A stretch of DNA of 52,250 nt from Flavobacteriales bacterium (lineage in GTDB: Bacteria > Bacteroidota > Bacteroidia > Flavobacteriales_D > Sanyastnellaceae). Position numbers and translations under genes: made by a program. The notes under the pieces are model-generated. The model made no database searches and was not told the origin of the DNA. It saw only the letters and a program-made list of their open reading frames with translations. The DNA lies in contig PKDZ01000027.1 of the NCBI GenBank assembly GCA_002862785.1, forward strand, positions 1 to 52,250, written 5' to 3'. This document shows, in pieces, positions 36,227 through 45,079 of the stretch; positions within the stretch are counted from its first letter, which is position 1, and each line of letters starts with the position of its first letter.

Positions 36227-37471
36227 TCAGGCCCAGTCGGTGATGCCCTCTCCGACGTAGCCGCCGGCAGCCAACTTGGTCTGGACCTTCTTGAACGTCT
36301 CGATCGTGTAGTTCACGTCCTCCAGCGTGTGCACCGCCGTTGGGATCAATCGGAGCATGATGACGTCCTTCGGCACCACCGGGTACACCACAATGGAGCA
36401 GAAGATACCGTAGTTCTCGCGGAGGTCGAAGGTGAGGTTGGTCGCCTCGCCAAGTCCACCTTGGAGGAAGACCGGCGTCACGCAACTGTTGGTGTCTCCG
36501 ATGTCGAAGCCCGCTTCACGCAGGCCCCGCTGCAAGGCACTGGCTACCGTCCAGAGGCGCTCCTTGTGCTCGGGCTGGGTCGCCATCATCTCGAGTCGCT
36601 TGATGGCACCGACCACCAGCGGCATCGGCAGCGACTTGGCGAATGTCTGGCTCCGCATGTTGTAGCGGAGGAAGTCGATGACGTCCTGATCTCCCGCCAC
36701 GAAGGCCCCAATGGTGGCCATGGCCTTGGCAAACGTGCCGAAATACACGTCGATTTCGTCGTGACACCCTTGCTCATCTCCAGCGCCGCGGCCGTTTTCG
36801 CCGACCGTACCGAAGCCGTGGGCGTCGTCTACGAACAGACGGAACCCGTATTCCTCCTTGTGCTTGACAATCTCGGCGAGCTTGCCCTGATCCCCGGCCA
36901 TGCCAAAGACACCCTCGGTGACGACGAGGATACCGCCGCCCGTCTGCTCCGTCAAGGCGCGGGCGCGGTCGAGCTGCTTGACGAAGCTCTCCATGTCGTT
37001 GTGGTTGAACACAAAACGCTTGCCCTGGTGAAGCCGAACCCCATCGATCATGCAGGCGTGGCTCTCGCTGTCATAGACGATGACATCGTGGCGGCTCACG
37101 AGCGCCTCGATCGCACTCTGGCACCCTTGGTACCCGTAGTTGAGCAGGAAGGCGTCCTCCTTCTGCATGAACTCGGCGAGGTTGCGCTCGAGCTGCTCAT
37201 GATGGGAGGTCTGACCACTCATGATGCGGGCGCCCATCGGGTAGCCCATGCCCCACTCCTTGGCGGCCTCGGCGTCGATGGCGCGGACTTCGGGGTGATT
37301 GGCCAGGCCGAGGTAGTTGTTGATGCTCCAGACCAAGACCTCCTTTCCCCTGAAGGTCATGCGATTGGAGATGTCTCCCTCGAGCTTGGGGAAAGTGAAG
37401 TATCCGTGGGTCTCCTTGGCGTGCTGCCCGAGGGGCCCCCGGTTGTTGCGGATGCGGTCGAAAATGTCCAA
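36227..37471 (-). CDS. Alpha-oxoamine synthase family PLP enzyme (serine palmitoyltransferase / KBL-like)
   Basis: From a TTG at 37471 the product has 414 residues beginning DIFDRIRNNRGPLGQHAKET, which is where Bacteroidota homologs begin. SESHACMIDGVRL supplies the histidine that stacks on PLP (138), VDDAHGFGTVG the cofactor aspartate and histidine, and FGTFAKAMATIGAF the Schiff-base lysine 249. The family condenses an amino acid with an acyl thioester. Annotations vary between 2-amino-3-ketobutyrate ligase, serine palmitoyltransferase and, in gliding Bacteroidota, cysteate acyltransferase for sulfonolipids; the sequence alone does not decide. It precedes truA on the same strand. Confidence 0.82.
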   Translation of the reverse strand: MDIFDRIRNNRGPLGQHAKETHGYFTFPKLEGDISNRMTFRGKEVLVWSINNYLGLANHPEVRAIDAEAAKEWGMGYPMGARIMSGQTSHHEQLERNLAEFMQKEDAFLLNYGYQGCQSAIEALVSRHDVIVYDSESHACMIDGVRLHQGKRFVFNHNDMESFVKQLDRARALTEQTGGGILVVTEGVFGMAGDQGKLAEIVKHKEEYGFRLFVDDAHGFGTVGENGRGAGDEQGCHDEIDVYFGTFAKAMATIGAFVAGDQDVIDFLRYNMRSQTFAKSLPMPLVVGAIKRLEMMATQPEHKERLWTVASALQRGLREAGFDIGDTNSCVTPVFLQGGLGEATNLTFDLRENYGIFCSIVVYPVVPKDVIMLRLIPTAVHTLEDVNYTIETFKKVQTKLAAGGYVGEGITDWA

Positions 37472-37599
37472 AACGTGGGTGTTCCGTTGAGAAATCGAAG
37501 CCGCGAAGGTATTGCAAGCCACATTGACCCTTCGCGATTGTGCAACAAGTGTTGGCACTTCGCGGTGCAAAAGCCCCTTCGGAGTCCTTCGGCTCCCGC

Positions 37600-37607
37600 T
37601 ATTTTCG
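37600..37607 (+). promoter_or_regulatory. -7 promoter box TATTTTCG of bamD, 5 nt from the ATG
   Basis: TATTTTCG is followed by CCGCA and the bamD ATG at 37613. It matches TAnnTTYG and predicts a leaderless start of the bamD-recN operon. Confidence 0.55.
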
Positions 37608-37612
37608 CCGCA

Positions 37613-38449
37613 ATGTCCGCACCGCGCTCCATCCGCCCCTTGATCCTCCCCGGCCTCGCCTCGGTGGTCATCCTTGCGGGAGTCGCAGGATGTGGGGACT
37701 ACCAGAAGGTTCTGAAGAGCACCGATCCCGAGCTGAAGTGGACCCGGGCGCAGGAGTACTTCCACGATGACCGCTGCATGCAGGCCATGCCCCTTCTGCA
37801 AGAGCTCATCGGCCTGTTCCGTGGCACCCAGCGCATGGAGGACGTGTACTACATGTATGCGGAGGCCAACCTCTGCATCGAAGATTGGTACATGGCCCGA
37901 TACACCATGCGGAACTTCGCCAAGACCTTCCCGAATTCCGAACGGACGGAGGAGGCTGAATACCAGGCGGCCCTTTGCAGCTACCGCCTCTCCCCGGAGT
38001 CCAACCTCGATCAAAGCGACACCCGCACGGCCATGGACGACCTCCAGCTCTATCTGGACCGCCACCCGGAATCAGACCGGCGGGACACGTGCAATTCCAT
38101 GATTGCCAGGCTCCGGGACAAGCTGGAAACCAAGGCGTGGGAAGGTGCCAAGCTCTACTACACCACGGGCAAGTATCAGAGCGCATCCAGGGCGCTGAAC
38201 CACTTCATGGATGACTGGCCGGCCAGCGGGTACGCGGAGGAGGCCCAATTCCTCATCCTCAAATCGCAATTCCTTTATGCCGAACGGAGTACGGAACGGC
38301 GCCAGGCCGAGCGGTATGCTGATGCCATTGAATCCTACTTTACCTTTGCGGCCCGCTTTCCCGAAAGTGCGTGGCTCAGAGAGGCGGAGCAATTCCACCG
38401 GAAGAGTCGTCAAGGCCTCGAGCGCGCATCGAAGGAAAAGGACATCTGA
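37613..38449 (+). CDS. bamD: Outer membrane protein assembly factor BamD (lipoprotein)
   Basis: The 278-residue protein has a lipoprotein signal: a hydrophobic stretch then LAGVAGC with the lipidated cysteine at 27. It continues with DYQKVLKSTDPELKWTRAQEYF, the standard opening of Bacteroidota BamD. TPR helices follow (YYMYAEANLCIEDWYMARYT, TFPNSERTEEAEYQAALC, LYYTTGKYQSASRALNHF). BamD works with BamA to insert beta-barrel proteins in the outer membrane. It heads the conserved block with the omega-like subunit, coaBC, DUF4835 and recN. Confidence 0.93.
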   Translation: MSAPRSIRPLILPGLASVVILAGVAGCGDYQKVLKSTDPELKWTRAQEYFHDDRCMQAMPLLQELIGLFRGTQRMEDVYYMYAEANLCIEDWYMARYTMRNFAKTFPNSERTEEAEYQAALCSYRLSPESNLDQSDTRTAMDDLQLYLDRHPESDRRDTCNSMIARLRDKLETKAWEGAKLYYTTGKYQSASRALNHFMDDWPASGYAEEAQFLILKSQFLYAERSTERRQAERYADAIESYFTFAARFPESAWLREAEQFHRKSRQGLERASKEKDI

Positions 38450-38467
38450 ACACGAGCACACGCGCCC

Positions 38468-38875
38468 ATGAACGCCAACAAGAACCTCCAGGCTGCCCGC
38501 AACACGGTCACCCGCGACACCCACGCCATCGACCAGCAGGTCAACGGCAACCTCTTCGAGGCCATCGTCGTCATTTCCAAGCGGAGCACCCAACTCGGCC
38601 AGGAGATCAAGGAGGAGCTGAACAGCAAGCTCGAAGAGTTCACCACCGTGACGGACAGCCTCGAGGAGGTGTTCGAGAACCGGGAGCAAATCGAAATCTC
38701 CAAGCATTACGAGCGCCAGCCGAAGCCGCACAGCATCGCCATCAAGGAGCTCGAAGAGGAGAAGGTGTACTTCCGCATGCCCACCGAGGAGGAGTTGGCC
38801 GCTGAAGTCGCCCGTCAGGAGGAAATCCGCCGGGAGCGCGAGGAGCGCCGCAACCGCCGGTTCAACCGCGACTGA
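38468..38875 (+). CDS. rpoZ: RNA polymerase omega-like (Rpb6) subunit, Bacteroidota type
   Basis: A charged 135-residue protein 18 bases after bamD. QVNGNLFEAIVVISKRSTQLGQ matches the core helix of the omega/Rpb6 fold in the divergent Bacteroidota form, which sits between bamD and coaBC in many genomes of this phylum. The C-terminus is Glu/Arg-rich (EEELAAEVARQEEIRREREE) and probably an extended helix. Omega helps fold and hold the beta-prime subunit. The call rests on both sequence and position. Confidence 0.85.
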   Translation: MNANKNLQAARNTVTRDTHAIDQQVNGNLFEAIVVISKRSTQLGQEIKEELNSKLEEFTTVTDSLEEVFENREQIEISKHYERQPKPHSIAIKELEEEKVYFRMPTEEELAAEVARQEEIRREREERRNRRFNRD

Positions 38876-38883
38876 TCTCGCCC

Positions 38884-40131
38884 ATGGCGATGTTGAAGGG
38901 CCGAAGGGTCGTCCTGGGTGTCACCGGGAGCATCGCCGCCTACAAATCCGCTTTTCTCGTCCGCGAACTGGTCAAGGCCGGTGCGGAAGTCCGCGTCGTC
39001 ATGACGCCCGGCGCTAAGGAGTTCATCACCCCCTTGACCCTCGGCACGCTCAGCGGCCATCCGGTCCACAGTGAGCTGACGGATGACCGCGAGGCCGGGA
39101 CCTGGACCGATCACGTCGAACTCGGCCTCTGGGGAGACGTCGTCCTGGTTGCGCCCGCCACTGCACACACCCTCGCCGGCATGGTCGAGGGCCGCGGGGA
39201 CAGCCTCCTGCTGACGGTCCTGCTCAGCGCCAAATGCCCCGTGGTTGTGGCCCCGGCCATGGACCGCGACATGTTCACCCATCCGGCCACCACCGCCAAC
39301 CTCGACGCGCTCCGCAGCCGGGGTGTGCACGTGATTGAACCCGAAGAGGGCGAGCTGGCCAGCGGGCTCGAGGGCAAAGGTCGCCTGGCCGACCCGGTCC
39401 GCATCCGGGAGGAACTCACCGCCTGGTTCCGCAACCACGCCCCCCTGCTCGGTTATCGGGCCCTCATCACCGTGGGCCCCACCCATGAGCCGGTGGACGC
39501 TGTCCGCTTCATCGGCAACCGCTCTTCTGGTCGGCAAGGTGTCGCGATCGCCATGGAGCTGGCCCGCCGTGGCATGACAGTGGACCTCATCGCCGGCCCG
39601 ATCGACCTGGCCACCGACCATCCCGGAATCGACCGCCGCGACGTTGGCACCGCGCTCGAGATGAACGCCGCCGCACAGGAGGCCGCCCGTGCCCACGCCC
39701 CCGACGTGGTCATCGGCACGGCCGCCGTATCCGACGTCCGGCCTTCGGCGCCCATCGACGGCAAGGCCGCCAAGGGCGACCTCCCCGACCACCTCGGCCT
39801 GACCGAGAATCCGGACATCCTCGCCGGCCTGAATGCCTCCGTGCCAGCCGATTGCTTCAAGGTCGGATTCGCCCTCGCCCACGACGACGGACTCGAAGCT
39901 GCCCTGCGGAAGAAGGACCGAAAAGGCTGCGACCTGATGGTCCTGAATTCCCTCGCAGACCAAGGCGCCGGCTTCGGACACACGACGAACCGGGTTCGGT
40001 TCGTTCATGGACCCGACAGGATTGATAGTTTTGAATTGAAGTCCAAAGACGCGGTGGCGGTGGATCTCGCCGAGGTCATCCAGGCCCGGTTGCTCCAACG
40101 CCCCCCGATTGAACCGGACAGCACACTTTGA
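38884..40131 (+). CDS. coaBC: Bifunctional phosphopantothenoylcysteine decarboxylase / phosphopantothenate-cysteine ligase
   Basis: This 415-residue protein joins the CoaC flavoprotein half (LGVTGSIAAYKSAFLVREL, the catalytic His77 in TDHVEL, VAPAMDRDMF) with the CoaB ligase half (VTVGPTHEPVDAVRFIGNRS, KDRKGCDLMVLNS). It makes 4'-phosphopantetheine from phosphopantothenate, cysteine and CTP in CoA synthesis. Two CoaC motifs deviate from the E. coli pattern: PxMN reads PAMD, and the loop with the catalytic cysteine (near 158 in E. coli) reads LASGLEGKGRL with serine 160. This may be normal for the phylum. It starts 8 bases after the omega-like gene. Confidence 0.92.
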   Translation: MAMLKGRRVVLGVTGSIAAYKSAFLVRELVKAGAEVRVVMTPGAKEFITPLTLGTLSGHPVHSELTDDREAGTWTDHVELGLWGDVVLVAPATAHTLAGMVEGRGDSLLLTVLLSAKCPVVVAPAMDRDMFTHPATTANLDALRSRGVHVIEPEEGELASGLEGKGRLADPVRIREELTAWFRNHAPLLGYRALITVGPTHEPVDAVRFIGNRSSGRQGVAIAMELARRGMTVDLIAGPIDLATDHPGIDRRDVGTALEMNAAAQEAARAHAPDVVIGTAAVSDVRPSAPIDGKAAKGDLPDHLGLTENPDILAGLNASVPADCFKVGFALAHDDGLEAALRKKDRKGCDLMVLNSLADQGAGFGHTTNRVRFVHGPDRIDSFELKSKDAVAVDLAEVIQARLLQRPPIEPDSTL

Positions 40132-40135
40132 CCCC

Positions 40136-41071
40136 ATGACGCCACCTTTTGCGCCCCTGACTCGAGGAATCCTCCGGAACTTCCTGACCGTTCTGCTCGC
40201 CGCGGTGGCCGCGGCGCCACTCTCCGCCCAAGAATTGGACTGCCAGGTGAGCGTCATCGCCCCGACCGTCAACAACGTCGAGACCTCGGTTTTCGAGCAA
40301 CTCGAAACGGCCATCACCGAGTTCATGAATGGTCGGCGCTGGACAACGGATGAGTTCACCTTGACCGAGCGCGTGACCTGCACGATGCAGATCACCATCA
40401 ACAAGGCCAACTCCCAAACCAACTTCGAGGGCACCATTCAGGTGCAGAGCAGCCGTCCAGTGTACAACAGCAACTACAACGCCCCGTTGCTGATGGTCAA
40501 TGACAACGACTTCGACTTCACCTACGCTCCGGGCACCATGCTGCAGTACAGCCCCGACCAGTTTCGGGACAACCTGACCAGCGTCCTCGCCTTTTATGCC
40601 TACCTCATTCTCGCGATGGATTACGACTCCTTCGCGCTCGAAGGTGGGACCAACTGGTACACACAGGCCCAGACCGTGGTGACCAATGCACAGGGCCTCT
40701 CCTCCCCGCCTGCCGGGTGGAGCGCTGCGGACGGTAAGCAGTCTCGCTACGCCCTGATCGACAACATCCTCAGCCAGACCTTCCGCCCCCTGCGCCGCTG
40801 CTACTACGAGTATCATCGGATTGGGCTCGACAACGCCTTCGACGACCCGGCCTCCTCCCGCCAAGCCATGTCGGACGCCCTCATCAGCCTCCGTAACGTC
40901 CACCGCATCCGGCCGGCGAACTACAATCTGCAGACCTTCTTCCAGGCCAAGAAGGACGAAATCGTCAAGATGTTCGGTGTTGCCCCGGACGGCGAACGCG
41001 CCCGCCTCCTGCCCGTGCTGAAGCTCATCGATCCGGGCAACATCCCCGTCTACGACCAAGGTCTCGGCTGA
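40136..41071 (+). CDS. DUF4835 family secreted protein
   Basis: The ATG at 40136 gives 311 residues with a signal peptide ending ...AAAPLSAQELD. FEQLETAITEFMNGRRWTTD, RPVYNSNYNAPLLMVNDND and AFYAYLILAMDYDSFALEGG are hallmarks of the DUF4835 family, found almost always between coaBC and recN in Bacteroidota. Its function is unknown; the conserved position beside bamD and the signal peptide suggest an envelope role. Its last base is the first base of recN. Confidence 0.88.
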   Translation: MTPPFAPLTRGILRNFLTVLLAAVAAAPLSAQELDCQVSVIAPTVNNVETSVFEQLETAITEFMNGRRWTTDEFTLTERVTCTMQITINKANSQTNFEGTIQVQSSRPVYNSNYNAPLLMVNDNDFDFTYAPGTMLQYSPDQFRDNLTSVLAFYAYLILAMDYDSFALEGGTNWYTQAQTVVTNAQGLSSPPAGWSAADGKQSRYALIDNILSQTFRPLRRCYYEYHRIGLDNAFDDPASSRQAMSDALISLRNVHRIRPANYNLQTFFQAKKDEIVKMFGVAPDGERARLLPVLKLIDPGNIPVYDQGLG

Positions 41072-42708
41072 TGCTCCGCCGCCTCGCCATCCATCACTAT
41101 GCGCTCATCGACCACATCGAATGGGATGTGGAACAAGGATGGACCGTACTGACCGGCGAAACGGGCAGCGGAAAGTCCATCCTGCTCGGCGCCCTTGGCC
41201 TTGTGCTCGGTGCCCGGGCCGAAGGCGTGGAGACCCGGGAAGAAAAATGCATCGTGGAAGCCGAGTTCGCCCCGTCCGATGCCGCCCGTTCCAAATTGGG
41301 GCCGCTCGATGAAGGCGGCACCGTGATCCTGCGACGGAGCATTGCCCCTGGCGGCCGTTCCCGGGCCTACGTCAATGACGAACCGGTCAAGCTGCATTTT
41401 CTGAAGGAACTGGCGCCCCTCCTCGTCGATCTGCACGGACAACAGGACGGACAGCGCCTCCTGACCCGTGAGGGGTTGATGGATGCCGTGGATGCCTTCA
41501 GTGCATCGGCAAGGGAACACGCCACCCGGTGGCAAGACGCCCATGGCGCGTGGGCTGAGGCTCTCCGAGAACGGGACGCCCTGAAAGCCGAAGGGCATCT
41601 CCCCGATGCCGACGTCGACTATCTGACCTATCAAATCAAGGAGCTCAATGGCCTCGATTTCGAGGATGCTGGACTCCGGGATTTGCCCGCGCGACTCGAG
41701 ACCCTTTCGCACGCCCGCGAAATCCAAGAGGCGCTCCACCTGGCCCACCAGGTCCTGTCCTCGGAAAACGGGGCACTGGATCGGCTTCACGACGCCGAGC
41801 GCGCCCTTGAAGGAGCGGCCGGAGTCCATCCGGAAAGCCAGGCCCTGCTCGATCGCTTACGCAGCGTCCGCATCGAACTCGACGACCTCGCCCGCGAGGC
41901 GGAAGGGAAGGCCGAGGGCATCGATCTCGATCCCGAAGCCCTCGCGCGGGCAGAGGCCGACCGGGACCAGCTCAACCGTCTGTTCGACAAGCACCGTGCC
42001 TCGACACTCGATGAGCTCGCCGTCACCCTCAGCGCCATGGAGGAACGGCTCGACGCCGCCCGGAACCGAGACCGGAGGCTAGAAGAGTGGAACGCGGAAA
42101 TCGACCGACGCCGGGAGGCTCTGGACGCGATTGGGCTCGAACTTCAAGCCGCCCGGAAGCAGGCCGCGGACACCATGTGTACTTCGCTCTCCAACCATCT
42201 GGCCCATCTGAAGATGCCCAACGCTTCCCTCCACGTGGTCTGGGAATCGACCGATCGGCCCGAGGAGGCCGGCCCCTGCCGTCCCGGACTCATGTTCACT
42301 GCCAATGCCGGCCTGTCGCCTCAGCCGATGTCCAAGGTGGCATCCGGAGGGGAACGCAGCCGCGTGATGTTGGCCCTCAAGGCGGCCCTGTCCCGTCACC
42401 TCGCCGTTCCCACCCTCATCCTGGACGAAATCGACGCAGGCGTGAGCGGTGATGTCGCCGCCCGCATGGCGGATCTGATGGCAGAGATTGCCTCGCGCAG
42501 TCAGGTCATCACCATTTCCCACCTTCCGCAGGTCGCCAGTCGAGCCGACCACCACATGAAGGTGTCCAAATCCGATCAGGGAGGCCGCGTCAGCACCCAC
42601 CTGCTCCGACTCGACGAGTCGGGCCGTGTGGAAGAATTGGCCGCCATGCTCAGCGGCTCGGAAATCGGAGAGGCGGCCCGGCAGCAGGCCCGCAGCCTGA
42701 TGGGCTGA
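41071..42708 (+). CDS. recN: DNA repair protein RecN
   Basis: The 545-residue SMC-like ATPase begins LRRLAIHHYALIDHIEWDVE with Walker A GETGSGKSILLGALG at 29-43. A central coiled coil contains many Asp/Glu/Arg heptads (about 150-350). The C-terminal half has the signature VASGGERSRVMLALKAAL, Walker B TLILDEIDAGVSG and the switch region VITISHLPQVASRADHHMKV. RecN gathers DNA ends and sister molecules during double-strand-break repair. Its stop (TGA) directly abuts the stop of the TonB-dependent receptor on the other strand within TGATCA. Confidence 0.95.
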   Translation: MLRRLAIHHYALIDHIEWDVEQGWTVLTGETGSGKSILLGALGLVLGARAEGVETREEKCIVEAEFAPSDAARSKLGPLDEGGTVILRRSIAPGGRSRAYVNDEPVKLHFLKELAPLLVDLHGQQDGQRLLTREGLMDAVDAFSASAREHATRWQDAHGAWAEALRERDALKAEGHLPDADVDYLTYQIKELNGLDFEDAGLRDLPARLETLSHAREIQEALHLAHQVLSSENGALDRLHDAERALEGAAGVHPESQALLDRLRSVRIELDDLAREAEGKAEGIDLDPEALARAEADRDQLNRLFDKHRASTLDELAVTLSAMEERLDAARNRDRRLEEWNAEIDRRREALDAIGLELQAARKQAADTMCTSLSNHLAHLKMPNASLHVVWESTDRPEEAGPCRPGLMFTANAGLSPQPMSKVASGGERSRVMLALKAALSRHLAVPTLILDEIDAGVSGDVAARMADLMAEIASRSQVITISHLPQVASRADHHMKVSKSDQGGRVSTHLLRLDESGRVEELAAMLSGSEIGEAARQQARSLMG

Positions 42709-45054
42709 TCAGAACTTCATGTCCAGGCCAATCGACGGCAGGAACGGCAGCTGATCCACTCGCTCTCCCGTCACCCGGTTGATGTAGAAGATGTTGGCCC
42801 GCGAGTACACGTTGGTGATCGAGGCGTTGGCATCCAATTCAATGCGCTCCCCCAGCTGGAACGTCCGGCGCACGCTCAAATCGAGGCGGTGGTACACCGG
42901 CAGTCGGCCCGCATTCAGGTCGGCATAGACGATGCCCAAATCGATGGGGTTGCTGCTGACATAGTTCTCGTCGATGCCTTCGGAGATGCCGATCGGCTGG
43001 AAGTACCCCTGCGTCTGTGTGAAGGGCAGGCCGGAGCCGAGGTTCCATCGGGCGGACACCTCCGTCTTGTGCTGCTTGCCCATCTTCCGGGAAGCGAGCA
43101 AGTTGATGTTGTGCCGGCGGTCAAAGACCGGATCGTACCAGCGGAACCCGTCCCAACGGTCCACGTTTCCAAGGGAATACACCACCCACAGGTAGTTGAA
43201 CTTGTCCTCATACTTGACCACGAGGTCCACGCCCTCGGCTCGCCCCGTCTCCACAATGAAGTCCTTGCGCTGGCTCTCCGGCACACTGGCGAACTCGTAG
43301 GTGTCGGGGAAGAGTTTGTTCCGGTTCTGGTTGGTGAGCTGGGTGAACCACTTCGTGTAGCCCTCCACATTCACGTTGATCCGCTCGGTCAGGTCAAACT
43401 CGAATCCCCCCACGGCGTGCGCCGCCGTCTGCAGACTGTGTGTGATCTCCTGGACCTCCCCGTCCGGGCCGATGAGCTGGTCCTGGAGGTTCGAGGGACC
43501 GGACAGGAACCCGTAGAACAGGTTGACCACGTCCCGGTCCGAGTTGGCGGAAATGAGGTTCTGGCTGTAGAGGCCACCCGCAGCCTTCAGGCGGAGGCGC
43601 TCCGAGGCCTTGTACTTGATGCCGAGGCGGGGCTCCGGCCGGAACTCGGCGAGCGAACTGTAGTACTGGATGCGCAGCGACGGATTGACGATCCACGGGC
43701 CGCGCTGCCGCTTGTAGTCGAAGTAGCCGGCGAGCTCGGTGGTGTTTTCGGCCTGCTCCACGGACACCCCGAGGGCGTTGAACGTCCGGAAATCCGTCCG
43801 GAGGCCCACGGCCTGAATGCCGTACCGCGCCTCATCGTCGCCGAGGACATACTTGAAGTTGAGCCCGAAATTGAAGCCGTTGACCTGGCTGAAGCGGTCT
43901 GGCAGGCCTTCCTCCCGAAGGTCGATGCGGTAGCGGGAGCTGGCGAAGTTGCCCTTGATGAGCACCGCGCTGCCCGTGGGCACCACGATGAACTGGCCGC
44001 CGCCCCCGACGTTGCTCCAATCGAGGTTGCTCAGCGCCTGATAGCTCACATCGTCGTTGAAGGAGAAGCCAAACAGGCTGGCCCGGCTGCCCGCGCCACC
44101 GGCGAAGGTGATCTTGCCATAGAGGTCGGTGAAGTTGAACGGCAACCCCTCCTCGTCGATGTAGCTGTACAGGACCTTTGAGCTCTGCTCGAGATAGCTG
44201 CGCTTGCCACTGAGGATAAAGGAGGTGCCACCGCCCCGCTCGTTGCGCTTGCCCAATGGGCCCTCAATCAGGAGCTTGCTGCCGAACGGGCTGGCCCCGA
44301 TGCGGCCGCTCAGCCCGGCGAGGCTACCGTCCCGGGTCGAGATGTCCATGATCGAGCTGATCCGCCCGCCATACCGTCCGCTGAAGCCGCCGGTGTAGAT
44401 GTCCGCATTGGAGATGATGTCCGTATCGAAGACGCTGAACAGACCGATGCTGTGGAAGGCGTTGTAGATGATCATGCCGTCCAGCAGCACCTTGTTCTGG
44501 ACGGGCGAGCCTCCGCGGATGTACAGCTGACCGCCTTGGTCCCCTGTGGAAACGAAGCCGGGCAGGGTCTGCAGGACCTGAACGAGGTCCGGCGTGCCCC
44601 CGAGGCTGGGAATGCGCTTGATGTCCGCCGGCTGGATGGATTCGACCGACATGCGGACCGTGTTGAGCTGTTCGCCCCGTTCCGTGGAAATGACCGCGCT
44701 CTCCAGCTCAATGAGGCCAGCCTCGAGCGTGATGTTCTGGGTCAACACCCGGTCATCCCGCACCACCACTTCCGTCCGAAAAGGCTTGTATTCCACGCTG
44801 GAGACGACCAGCGTGTAGGTGCCGGCGGGCACCTTGGACAGGCTGTAGTAGCCCTGAATGTCCGTGGAGACTCCATAGGTGGTTCCCTCGAGGACAACGG
44901 CAGCGAACAGCACCGGGGCACCGTCCTTTTCCGCGCGGACAAAGCCCTTCACCGTTCCCTGGGCGAGCGCCATGCCTTGCCATCCTAAGAGGGCGAGCAC
45001 CATACACCAGCCCCACCGCGACGGCCTTGACGACCGGGGAGTCCATCCTTGCAT
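42709..45054 (-). CDS. TonB-dependent outer-membrane receptor with N-terminal carboxypeptidase-regulatory-like domain
   Basis: The ATG at 45054 gives 781 residues with a signal peptide ending ...GWQGMALAQG. Residues about 30-115 form the CarboxypepD_reg-like beta domain (VKGFVRAEKDGAPVLFAAVV, DIQGYYSLSKVPAGTYTLVV). The plug domain follows (LVQVLQTLPGFVSTGDQGGQ, LYIRGGSPVQNKVLLDGMII, GGFSGRYGGRISSIMDIS), then a 22-strand-type barrel ending LPSIGLDMKF with the terminal phenylalanine used by the BAM machinery. No SusD-like gene accompanies it, so it may take up iron complexes, cofactors or peptides rather than act as a SusC. A TACCTTCG box lies four bases before the ATG. Confidence 0.9.
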   Translation of the reverse strand: MQGWTPRSSRPSRWGWCMVLALLGWQGMALAQGTVKGFVRAEKDGAPVLFAAVVLEGTTYGVSTDIQGYYSLSKVPAGTYTLVVSSVEYKPFRTEVVVRDDRVLTQNITLEAGLIELESAVISTERGEQLNTVRMSVESIQPADIKRIPSLGGTPDLVQVLQTLPGFVSTGDQGGQLYIRGGSPVQNKVLLDGMIIYNAFHSIGLFSVFDTDIISNADIYTGGFSGRYGGRISSIMDISTRDGSLAGLSGRIGASPFGSKLLIEGPLGKRNERGGGTSFILSGKRSYLEQSSKVLYSYIDEEGLPFNFTDLYGKITFAGGAGSRASLFGFSFNDDVSYQALSNLDWSNVGGGGQFIVVPTGSAVLIKGNFASSRYRIDLREEGLPDRFSQVNGFNFGLNFKYVLGDDEARYGIQAVGLRTDFRTFNALGVSVEQAENTTELAGYFDYKRQRGPWIVNPSLRIQYYSSLAEFRPEPRLGIKYKASERLRLKAAGGLYSQNLISANSDRDVVNLFYGFLSGPSNLQDQLIGPDGEVQEITHSLQTAAHAVGGFEFDLTERINVNVEGYTKWFTQLTNQNRNKLFPDTYEFASVPESQRKDFIVETGRAEGVDLVVKYEDKFNYLWVVYSLGNVDRWDGFRWYDPVFDRRHNINLLASRKMGKQHKTEVSARWNLGSGLPFTQTQGYFQPIGISEGIDENYVSSNPIDLGIVYADLNAGRLPVYHRLDLSVRRTFQLGERIELDANASITNVYSRANIFYINRVTGERVDQLPFLPSIGLDMKF

Positions 45055-45058
45055 GCCG

Positions 45059-45066
45059 CGAAGGTA
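45059..45066 (-). promoter_or_regulatory. -7 promoter box TACCTTCG of the TonB-dependent receptor, 4 nt from the ATG
   Basis: The minus strand reads TACCTTCG, CGGC, then ATG, inside the 25-base gap after the helicase gene. It matches TAnnTTYG and suggests independent transcription of the receptor. Confidence 0.55.
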
Positions 45067-45079
45067 ACATGAGGAAGTC

